Below the pieces are notes generated by a model. It had not been told where the DNA came from. It made no database searches and saw only the letters and a list, made by a program, of their open reading frames with translations. A stretch of 64,000 nt of DNA from an uncultured Clostridia bacterium. Its GTDB lineage: Bacteria > Bacillota > Clostridia > Christensenellales > CAG-917. Positions 8,122 to 14,954 of this stretch are shown one piece after another (the first letter of the stretch is position 1; each line of letters starts with the position of its first letter). The stretch lies in NCBI GenBank assembly GCA_949286725.1, contig CASECZ010000006.1, forward strand, positions 62,001 to 126,000, read 5' to 3'. The position numbers were made by a program, and so were the translations under genes.

Positions 8122-8762
8122 GTTTCGGTTTTTACAGGTTCGTAAGGTTCATCACCTTGCCCGTCGTACGCATACTGTGGCCGACGAAAGTCGTCAACAA
8201 ACAGTATTTCGACGAAATGGGCGGCGGTATAGTGATTTGCAATCATTACGCCATTCCCGACACGCTCATACCCGTGGCGTCGCTTTACAAAAAGGAACTG
8301 CACGTTCTTGCCAAAGCGGAAGCCTTCGAGTGCGCCAAAATCGCAAATTGGTTCCTGCGTAAAATCGGTGCGATACCCGTACACCGCGGACAGCCCGACA
8401 TCAACGCCGTCAAAGAGGTGCTCGGCGTGCTTAAAGCCGACAAGAAACTGGTTATGTATCCCGAAGGCACGCGCAACCGCGAAGGTACGAAAGAGATGTT
8501 GGAATTCAAGCAGGGCGCGGCGCGTTTTGCCATAAAGGCGCAGAAACCCATACTGCCTATGGTCTACTACCGTATGCACAAGGTTTTCCGCAAGAATTAC
8601 CTTTATATCGGTGAACCGATATACCTCGACGAATTTTACGGTTGCCGCAAACCCGAGGACTTCGACAGGGCGACCGATATCGTCTACGAACGTATGCGCC
8701 GGACGCGCGAGCAGTGCGACGCTTACGTCGAGAATCTCAAAAACAAGAAAAAGAAGAAATGA
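8118..8762 (+). CDS. plsC: 1-acyl-sn-glycerol-3-phosphate acyltransferase
   Basis: Adds the second acyl chain in phosphatidic acid synthesis at the membrane. The acyltransferase motifs are present: NHYAIPD (Nxx variant of the HX4D box, near residue 42), the IPVHRG block, and YPEGTRNREG near 115. The N-terminal segment is moderately hydrophobic and the C-terminus ends in a lysine run. Overlaps cmk and ispH by ATGA on both sides, so the operon is tightly coupled. 214 aa is normal. Confidence 0.92.
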   Translation: MSFGFYRFVRFITLPVVRILWPTKVVNKQYFDEMGGGIVICNHYAIPDTLIPVASLYKKELHVLAKAEAFECAKIANWFLRKIGAIPVHRGQPDINAVKEVLGVLKADKKLVMYPEGTRNREGTKEMLEFKQGAARFAIKAQKPILPMVYYRMHKVFRKNYLYIGEPIYLDEFYGCRKPEDFDRATDIVYERMRRTREQCDAYVENLKNKKKKK

Positions 8763-11116
8763 AAATCACCGTGGCAAAGAACGCGGGGTTTTGTTCGGGT
8801 GTAAGGAACGCCGTCGACAAAGCCCTTTCGCTCGCCGCCGAAAAAGGCAAAATTTATACTGTCGGCGCTCTCATTCACAATGAGGGCGTCATTAGCTATC
8901 TCGAAGAAAGGGGAGTGCACGCCGTGTCCCTCGACGAAGCCAGGCAACTTCCCGCTGGAAGCGTGGCGCTTATCCGCGCTCACGGAATTCCGCTTGCCGA
9001 CGAGGAGTATATGCGTTCGCGCGGAATCGAGGTGTACGACGCAACGTGTCCCGTGGTCAAACGCATACACAAAATCGTCGCAGAACGTGCCGCCGCAGGC
9101 GACGCCGTAGTCATAGTGGGCGACCGCAATCACGACGAAGTGGCGGGAACGGCAGGGTATGCAGGCGACGACGTGCGCGTCGTTTCCGACACCGAGGAAC
9201 TGACTTTGGGAGAAAAACCCGTGACTTTGGTTTTTCAGACCACCATACTTGCCGATAAATTCCGCGAGATTAGCGATTTTGTGGAAAAATCGCAAAAAAA
9301 CGGCAAAAAAACAGTTGGAATTTTCAATACTATTTGCTATACTACTTTAAGCAGGCAAGACGAGGCGCGCGAGCTCGCGTGTACGCACGACGCAGTTCTT
9401 GTGCTCGGAAGCAGGTCGAGTGCCAACACCAGACGCCTTTTCCAGGTCGCAAGCGAAGTCAATCCGAACACGTTCTTCGTTCAATCGCTCTCCGAATTGC
9501 CGCTGAATCAATTAAAGCATTTCGAAAGCATATCAATCGTCGCAGGGGCGTCGACCCCGCCTTGGTTGATACAGGAGGTAACAAAACTTATGAGTGAAAC
9601 TCAAAACAACGCTGTCGAGCAGAACGCCGCAGCAGCAGAAGAAGTGAAAAAAGAGGCAACACTTCAAGAAGAAACCGCTGTCACTCCCGCACAGGAGAAA
9701 GAGCTGACAATGGAAGATGTCGTCGCGTCCACCCGTTCGGTAGGTTTCGTCAACTACAAGGTCGGCAAGCGCATCAAAGGTTCCGTCATCAGAGCGGACG
9801 AAAACGGTATCTATGTCACGATCGGCGGCAAGAAAGACGGTTTCATTGATAAGGCTGACGCTTCCGCAAACAACGATTACAACCCCGCCGACTACAAAGC
9901 GGGCGATCCCATAGAAGCAAGCATCATCGCCAGCAACAAGGAGTACGTCGCTCTTTCCAAGAAGGAAATCGACATTCTCCGTGCCGAAGACGAGCAAGCG
10001 GAAAAGGCGCTCAATTCCGGTGAATTCTCCCTCAAAATGACCGAGGTCGTCAAAGGCGGTCTCCGCGGCAGAATGGGGCAGTACACCGTGTTCGTGCCCG
10101 CTTCTCAGATCAGAATGGGTTACGTCAAGAACCTGGAAGATTACAAGGACAAAGTGCTCCGTCTGACCCTTATGCCTCCCAAGGAAAAGGAAGCCGCAGA
10201 GGGCGAGGAAGCCGCAGCGTCCGACAAACCCGCAAAGAAATCCAGATATCTCTTTGCATCTCAGCGCATCATCCTCGAAAGAGAGAAGCAGGAGAAAGAG
10301 GACAATTTCTGGAACAATATTCACGTTCACGACATCGTTGTCGGTAAGGTCAAGAGATTTACGCAGTTCGGCGCATTCGTCAACGTCCGCGGTTTCGATT
10401 GCCTCGCGCACATCTCCGAACTCAGCTGGAACAAAATCACCGATCCTTCCACCGTTCTCAAAATCGGCGAAAGCTACGATTTCGTCGTCCTCAAAATGGA
10501 CAGAGAAACGGGCAGAATTTCCCTCGGCTACAAACAACTTCAAAAGAAGCCTTACGAACTGGCGGCAGAGCAGTATCCCGTCGGCAGCGTGATCAAAGGC
10601 AAAGTCGAGCGCATCTTCCCCTACGGTGCATTCATCTCCATAGCCGACGGCGTCGACGGTCTCGTCCATGTCTCCCAGATCTCTCACAACTGGATCAAGG
10701 ACGCAAGCGAAGCCCTCAAAGTCGGTGACGAAGTCGAAGCGAAAATCATCGGTTTCGAAGACAACCGCATAACCCTTTCCATCAAGGAACTGTTGCCCGC
10801 ACCCGAAACGACGGAAGCCGCGGCGGCAGAGAGCACAGAGGCCGCCGAAGGCGAGGACAAACCCGTCAAGCGCGTGTCCAGAGTCAAGAAATTCGAGCAG
10901 AAGCTCGCCGACAGCGAAGAGAAGAAGGAACGTCGCGCCAAGAAAGAGACGTCCAACGAGCCCAAGGAATGGGTTTCCGGTTCCAGTTCCGCAACTCTCG
11001 GCGACCTGTTCAAGAACCTCAATCTCCAACTCGACGAGGAAGCCCCCGAAGAGGAAGCTCCCAAGAAGAAAGCCACTCGCAAGAAGAAAGAGGACGCTCC
11101 CGCAGACGCGGAATAA
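8759..11116 (+). CDS. ispH: Fused IspH (HMBPP reductase) and ribosomal protein S1
   Basis: One 785-aa frame. Residues 1 to about 275 are IspH, the [4Fe-4S] reductase ending the MEP isoprenoid pathway: the cluster cysteines are seen in NAGFCSGVRNAV (Cys12), DATCPVVKRIH (near 97) and NTICYTTLSRQ (near 193), and GASTPPWLIQEV is the usual C-terminus. After a 70-residue Ala/Glu linker come four S1 RNA-binding repeats (near 330, 415, 520 and 605), then a charged tail. The fusion is known in Clostridia. An internal ATG at 9590 with AGGAGGT upstream could also yield S1 alone. ispG lies at the other end of the window. Confidence 0.95.
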   Translation: MKITVAKNAGFCSGVRNAVDKALSLAAEKGKIYTVGALIHNEGVISYLEERGVHAVSLDEARQLPAGSVALIRAHGIPLADEEYMRSRGIEVYDATCPVVKRIHKIVAERAAAGDAVVIVGDRNHDEVAGTAGYAGDDVRVVSDTEELTLGEKPVTLVFQTTILADKFREISDFVEKSQKNGKKTVGIFNTICYTTLSRQDEARELACTHDAVLVLGSRSSANTRRLFQVASEVNPNTFFVQSLSELPLNQLKHFESISIVAGASTPPWLIQEVTKLMSETQNNAVEQNAAAAEEVKKEATLQEETAVTPAQEKELTMEDVVASTRSVGFVNYKVGKRIKGSVIRADENGIYVTIGGKKDGFIDKADASANNDYNPADYKAGDPIEASIIASNKEYVALSKKEIDILRAEDEQAEKALNSGEFSLKMTEVVKGGLRGRMGQYTVFVPASQIRMGYVKNLEDYKDKVLRLTLMPPKEKEAAEGEEAAASDKPAKKSRYLFASQRIILEREKQEKEDNFWNNIHVHDIVVGKVKRFTQFGAFVNVRGFDCLAHISELSWNKITDPSTVLKIGESYDFVVLKMDRETGRISLGYKQLQKKPYELAAEQYPVGSVIKGKVERIFPYGAFISIADGVDGLVHVSQISHNWIKDASEALKVGDEVEAKIIGFEDNRITLSIKELLPAPETTEAAAAESTEAAEGEDKPVKRVSRVKKFEQKLADSEEKKERRAKKETSNEPKEWVSGSSSATLGDLFKNLNLQLDEEAPEEEAPKKKATRKKKEDAPADAE
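9573..9592 (+). promoter_or_regulatory. Strong internal ribosome-binding site and ATG at the IspH/S1 junction
   Basis: AGGAGGT (9573-9579) lies 10 nt before an in-frame ATG (9590-9592) exactly where the IspH domain ends and the S1 part begins (MSETQNNAVEQ). Initiation there would give a free 508-aa S1. The same bases encode the conserved IspH residues QEV, so chance cannot be excluded. Confidence 0.5.
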
Positions 11117-11126
11117 CGCAACGTCG

Positions 11127-11154
11127 AAAAGAGCCGCAACCGCGGCTCTTTTTT
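11127..11154 (+). terminator. Rho-independent terminator of the cmk-ispH/rpsA operon
   Basis: Perfect stem AAGAGCCGC / GCGGCTCTT with loop AACC, followed by a run of T. It lies 10 bp after the stop of the fusion gene. Confidence 0.92.
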
Positions 11155-11207
11155 GTTGCCTTTTTTCGGATGACGGCTTGAAACGCATGGTCGGACGGCA
11201 TACGTGT

Positions 11208-11272
11208 TTCTCGCGCGTGCGCGCATTATGCGCGCGTACGTGCGCGCGCGTTGTTGCGTGTGCGCGATACTT
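11208..11272. repeat. Alternating purine-pyrimidine CG/TG-rich tract
   Basis: About 60 bp in the intergenic region are almost entirely alternating CG, TG and CA steps, including GCGCGCAT-T-ATGCGCGC, an 8-bp palindrome. Such sequence favours left-handed DNA or cruciforms. It sits between an operon terminator and the promoter at 11277. A similar tract occurs at 50202. Confidence 0.55.
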
Positions 11273-11276
11273 CTTA

Positions 11277-11305
11277 TTGACTTGCGGTGCTTTTTGAATT
11301 AAAAT
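11277..11305 (+). promoter_or_regulatory. Sigma-A-type promoter of the PI-PLC-like gene
   Basis: -35 TTGACT (11277-11282), 17-bp spacer, -10 TAAAAT (11300-11305); about 15 nt leader to ATG 11328. Confidence 0.7.
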
Positions 11306-11327
11306 TGTGATATCGAAGGGGTGGATT

Positions 11328-12416
11328 ATGGGCAAAAACGCGCTTGATAAGACGGCAAACGACAAAAGAAATCTGCGTCCCACGAAAAAGCAGATCGTGC
11401 TTTTGATCGTGGGCGCATTTCTTGCGACGATAGTCATCGGTGTCATCATTCTGGCACCCGTAATCGTTATGGGAAACAAAGTCATCAAAGAGGATACGGT
11501 GCAACCCGACGTCTATCTCACCGAATGGATGAGTTTCATAAGCGACGACGCTCCCATACGCAACATCGCGATTCCGGGGTCGCACGACAGCGGCTGTTAC
11601 GATATGCCGTACTATGCCGCCACGCAGGACCTGACGATAGGGGAGCAACTGGCGCGCGGCGTCAGATATTTCGACATCCGCATCAACAACTCGTCCGACG
11701 GGTACGTTGTGTATCACGGTCCCGTAAACGGGGTTTCGTACGACGGCATACTCGACGACATAGCGGCTTTCGTCAACGCTCATCCGTCGGAATTCCTCAT
11801 TCTCGATTTCTCGCATTTCAAAAACGACTCCGAAGCAGAGGTATTTGCGCGTTTCGAGCAAGCTGTCGGCGTCGAAAGATTGCTGGTCAACGACACTGAA
11901 GACCCCGTCGCATACGTCGATTCGCTCACGCTCGGCGACGTCCGCGGCAAAATCCTCGTGCTCGTGGACCGTGACGAAACGAATTTCGGCGGCAAGGATT
12001 ATCTGTTCGAGCGCACGGGTGACAAGGACGAATATCCCGACTCCGTGCTGACGTCTTTGTACGAGAAGTACTACAACGCCAAACCCGCAAAACAGTTTGT
12101 CGAAAAGGTGGTTCCGATGTATTTCGAACAGTTCGCCACCGAGATAAACGAGGGGTTGTTCGTCTTGCAGGCACAACTGACCGACATGGCGTTCGTGTTC
12201 GGTCCGCGCTACCGCGAAGGCGTGCTCGTCGATATGATGAACGACTTTGTGCGTTCGCTTGCAGACAGCGAATACCTTGCTTTCACGAACATAATAATGC
12301 GCGACTTCGTCACCTGCGAGAAGTGCGCGCTTACCGTCAACCTCAATTTTGCGAAAGGATACGCAAATCCCGACACGGCAGACGAATTCGCGGCGGGGAT
12401 TGCGGAATATATTTGA
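11328..12416 (+). CDS. Membrane-anchored PI-PLC X-domain protein
   Basis: Predicted phosphatidylinositol-specific phospholipase C or related phosphodiester-cleaving enzyme, acting outside the cell. A basic N-terminus is followed by one membrane segment (about residues 24-48, VLLIVGAFLATIVIGVIIL). The catalytic domain then shows IAIPGSHDSGCYD with the first catalytic His near residue 86, RGVRYFDIRIN, and VVYHGPV with the second His near 129. The DNA gives no sign of the substrate. ATG 11328 follows GAAGGGG; 362 aa. Confidence 0.85.
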   Translation: MGKNALDKTANDKRNLRPTKKQIVLLIVGAFLATIVIGVIILAPVIVMGNKVIKEDTVQPDVYLTEWMSFISDDAPIRNIAIPGSHDSGCYDMPYYAATQDLTIGEQLARGVRYFDIRINNSSDGYVVYHGPVNGVSYDGILDDIAAFVNAHPSEFLILDFSHFKNDSEAEVFARFEQAVGVERLLVNDTEDPVAYVDSLTLGDVRGKILVLVDRDETNFGGKDYLFERTGDKDEYPDSVLTSLYEKYYNAKPAKQFVEKVVPMYFEQFATEINEGLFVLQAQLTDMAFVFGPRYREGVLVDMMNDFVRSLADSEYLAFTNIIMRDFVTCEKCALTVNLNFAKGYANPDTADEFAAGIAEYI

Positions 12417-12432
12417 TAAACGGAGGCCGAAT

Positions 12433-13053
12433 ATGGTTGATATCGAAAGTGTGAATCAAACGCTCGAAAACCTCAAACGCCGCCGTTTCGAGGCGTATTA
12501 TTGCGCGAGCGCCGAGGAGGCTAAAAACCTTGCTCTGTCGCTCATTCCCGAAAACGACGTGGTTGCGTGGGGCGGTTCGCGTACGGCGGAACAAATCGGA
12601 CTTATCGACGCCGTCAAGGAAAAGTTCGCGGTCATAGACCGAGACAAAGCGACCACTCCCGAAGAAAAACGTGCGCTTATGAAAAAGGGACTGACCGCCG
12701 ATACCTTCATCGCGGGCGTTAACGGCATATCCCGCGACGGCTGGCTCGTCAATATCGACGGCACGGGCAACCGCGTTGCCGCGATAACTTTCGGTCCCGA
12801 AAACGTCGTCCTCGTCGCAGGCGTCAACAAGATTACGGAGGGCGGTTTGCAGTCCGCGATAAACCGTGCGCGCAACGTCGCCGCTCCGCTCAACACAAAG
12901 CGTTTCGGTCTTGCCACGCCTTGCAAAACCACGGGTAAATGTGCGGATTGTCTGGCGGACAACACCATTTGCTGTCACTTTGTCGAAACACGTTACTGCA
13001 AACCCGCAGGACGCATAAAAGTCATTCTCATCGGCGAGGAACTCGGTTTCTAG
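12433..13053 (+). CDS. LUD-domain protein (YkgG/LutC-like)
   Basis: Lactate-utilisation-type domain protein of unknown substrate. Typical features are AWGGSRTAEQIGLIDAV, GVNGISRDGWLVNIDGTGNRVAAI, and FGPENVVLVAGVNKI. The C-terminal part holds a cysteine cluster (CKTTGKCADCLADNTICC, four spaced Cys), seen in the stand-alone LUD proteins of Clostridia, which may bind metal or an Fe-S cluster. No lutA or lutB is adjacent, so a complete lactate oxidation complex is not supported here. ATG 12433 follows CGGAGG; 206 aa. Confidence 0.85.
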   Translation: MVDIESVNQTLENLKRRRFEAYYCASAEEAKNLALSLIPENDVVAWGGSRTAEQIGLIDAVKEKFAVIDRDKATTPEEKRALMKKGLTADTFIAGVNGISRDGWLVNIDGTGNRVAAITFGPENVVLVAGVNKITEGGLQSAINRARNVAAPLNTKRFGLATPCKTTGKCADCLADNTICCHFVETRYCKPAGRIKVILIGEELGF

Positions 13054-13074
13054 CCGTAAAACAAGAGGTAAATT

Positions 13075-13443
13075 ATGAAATTCTATCGTTGTGAACATTG
13101 CGGCAATATCGTTGTCTTTCTCCACGCAAGCGGCGTTCCCGTCATCTGCTGCGGAGAAAAGATGAAGGGACTCGAAGCCGGCGTGACGGACGCGGCACAG
13201 GAAAAGCACGTTCCCGTGGTCGCAACCGAAGGCAACAAAGTCGTCGTGAGCGTCGGAAGCGTCGCGCATCCGATGATCGAAGCGCACTATATCGAGTTTA
13301 TCGCGCTCGAAACCACGCAGGGCGAATACGTCAAATATCTCAAAGCGGGCGACGAGCCGAAAGCCGTATTCGCGCTTACGGAAGGCGAGAGCGTCGTTGC
13401 CGCGTATGCCTATTGCAACCTGCACGGGCTTTGGAAAAACTGA
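13075..13443 (+). CDS. dfx: Desulfoferrodoxin (superoxide reductase)
   Basis: Reduces superoxide to peroxide without releasing oxygen, a defence of anaerobes. The N-terminal desulforedoxin domain has the four iron-binding Cys at residues 6, 9, 25 and 26. The C-terminal catalytic centre has the His residues in EKHVP, VAHPM and EAHYIEF, and the Cys/His pair in YCNLHGLWKN. 122 aa, as in other class I desulfoferrodoxins. AGAGG lies upstream of the ATG. It follows the LUD protein closely and may share its transcript. Confidence 0.95.
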   Translation: MKFYRCEHCGNIVVFLHASGVPVICCGEKMKGLEAGVTDAAQEKHVPVVATEGNKVVVSVGSVAHPMIEAHYIEFIALETTQGEYVKYLKAGDEPKAVFALTEGESVVAAYAYCNLHGLWKN

Positions 13444-13461
13444 CGTAAAGCATAATTTGCG

Positions 13462-13540
13462 CAGGGGAGCGCGGTTCGTAAGGAGCAACGCGACGGAACA
13501 GCGATTGCTACGCAGAGCGTCAATCGCGTCACAGACATGT
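13462..13540 (+). repeat. Structured dispersed repeat, copy A
   Basis: Shares with copy B (24038-24148) the blocks GAGC-CGCG-TTCGTAAGGAG and CGACGGAACAGCG, then a hairpin whose sequence differs but whose position is kept (here GCGATTG / CAATCGC), then GCGTCA-GACA. It sits directly over the 5' end of proC. A second perfect hairpin, AACGACCTG / CAGGTCGTT (13565-13587), follows. Confidence 0.6.
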
Positions 13541-14349
13541 TGGAATCGCGTCGAAACAAAGCAAAACGACCTGGTTCACAGGTCGTTCGCAATATGGCGT
13601 CGGCAATTCTCGGCGGCATTCTCAAAGGCGGTTTGCTCAAAGCCGACAAAATCGTGGTCAGCGACCGCGACGACGAAAAACTCGCCGTAATGGCACAGAA
13701 CGGCGTCACCGTCACGCGCGACAACAAGGTCGTCGCCACCGAGGCGGAGTACGTGATGTTTGCCGTAAAGCCGCAGGTTGCTCCCGCCGTGTTCGAAGAA
13801 ATCGCGGATGTTATATCCGCGTCCACCGTAGTGTCCATTATGGCAGGCGTATCCATCTCGAAACTGCGTGCCGCTCTCGGTGAGCGCAATTACGCACGCA
13901 TTATGCCCAACACTCCCGCGCTTGTCGGCGAGGGTATGAGCGCCGTCGCTTTCAGCGAGGGATACCGCTCGCGTTTCGTAATCGACGTGTTCAGTTCCGT
14001 CGGCAAGGTCGTCGAACTCGACGAAAGCCTTTTCGACGCGGTGACGTCGCTGTCCGGGTCGGGTCCCGCTTACGTCTATATGTTCGTCAAGGCACTCATA
14101 GAAGGCGGTGTTCGCGGCGGTCTCGATTTCGCCACGGCGAAGGAACTTGCCGTTCAGACCGTGCGAGGAGCGGCGCAAATGGTGCGGGTGGACAGTCGTC
14201 CCATCGACGAACTCATCGACGCCGTGTGCTCCAAAGGCGGCACCACCATACAGGCGGTGGACAGTTTCCGCGAGGACGGACTGGAAGATATAATCGTCAA
14301 GGGTATGGAGAAGTGCAGAAAGCGGTCGGAGGAACTGGGCAATGCCTAA
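13537..14349 (+). CDS. proC: Pyrroline-5-carboxylate reductase with altered N-terminus
   Basis: Makes L-proline from pyrroline-5-carboxylate. From NMASAILGGIL onward the protein is a normal ProC: AVKPQVAPAVFEEI, SIMAGVSISKL, RIMPNTPALVGEG, and the C-terminal LSGSGPAYVYMFVKALIEGG and KGGTTIQAV blocks. The first beta strand and the glycine-rich NAD(P) motif normally seen just before NMA (GFIGAGNMA in many ProC) are missing; residues 1-19 are instead encoded by a repeat and hairpin. ATG 13594 would start at MASAIL. Either the enzyme is inactive, a 5' piece was lost, or there is an assembly error. Ends inside rnhA. Confidence 0.8.
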   Translation: MLESRRNKAKRPGSQVVRNMASAILGGILKGGLLKADKIVVSDRDDEKLAVMAQNGVTVTRDNKVVATEAEYVMFAVKPQVAPAVFEEIADVISASTVVSIMAGVSISKLRAALGERNYARIMPNTPALVGEGMSAVAFSEGYRSRFVIDVFSSVGKVVELDESLFDAVTSLSGSGPAYVYMFVKALIEGGVRGGLDFATAKELAVQTVRGAAQMVRVDSRPIDELIDAVCSKGGTTIQAVDSFREDGLEDIIVKGMEKCRKRSEELGNA

Positions 14350-14800
14350 AAAAGCTGTAGACATCTACACCGACGGCGCGTGCTCGGGCAATCCGGGCGC
14401 GGGCGGTTGGGCTGCCATTCTGTTTTATCGCCACTTCAAACGCGAAATAAGCGGCGGTGAACTCAATACTACCAACAACCGTATGGAACTGACTGCCATA
14501 ATTCGCGGGTTGCGTATGCTGAAAGAGCCATGCAAGGTCACGGTTTACAGCGACAGCGCGTATTGCGTGGACGCCTTTTTGCAGGGGTGGATATACGGTT
14601 GGCAGAAAAACGGCTGGAAGACGGGCGGCAAGGACGATGTCAAAAACGTGGATTTGTGGCAGGAACTGCTTGCCGAGATGAAAAAGCACGAAGTGACTTT
14701 CGTGAAGGTCAAAGGTCACGCCGACAACGAGTTCAACAACCGTTGCGACGCGCTCGCACGCGCCGCAATCAAAACCCTGAGTGCCGCTCCCGCGTTCTGA
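14342..14800 (+). CDS. rnhA: Ribonuclease HI
   Basis: Cleaves RNA in RNA-DNA hybrids, for example primers and R-loops. DIYTDGACSGNPGAGGWA carries the first catalytic Asp (residue 11), NRMELTAIIRGL the Glu, VYSDSAYCVD the second Asp, and VKGHADNEFNNRCDALA the loop His and last Asp. It also has the basic-protrusion region WIYGWQKNGWKT found in type HI enzymes. 152 aa. It overlaps proC by 8 nt. Confidence 0.96.
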   Translation: MPKKAVDIYTDGACSGNPGAGGWAAILFYRHFKREISGGELNTTNNRMELTAIIRGLRMLKEPCKVTVYSDSAYCVDAFLQGWIYGWQKNGWKTGGKDDVKNVDLWQELLAEMKKHEVTFVKVKGHADNEFNNRCDALARAAIKTLSAAPAF

Positions 14801-14910
14801 AAGAGGAACAGCTTTTCCGAAACCCGAAACCTACAATCGACCTGAACACCGACAAATACGCAGGCAATTGCTAAAACGTGTTTGTCCGTCGCAACGGATA
14901 TCGTTACAAC

Positions 14911-14951
14911 AAAAACTGCCGACCTTTGGTCGGCAGTTCTGTTTTGTTTTA
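14911..14951 (+). terminator. Terminator after rnhA, probably bidirectional
   Basis: Perfect 11-bp stem AACTGCCGACC / GGTCGGCAGTT with loop TTT. T-rich sequence follows on the plus strand (CTGTTTTGTTTT), and on the minus strand AAAAAC at the left gives TTTTT. It separates rnhA from the convergent PadR-type gene. Confidence 0.88.
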
Positions 14952-14954
14952 GCG

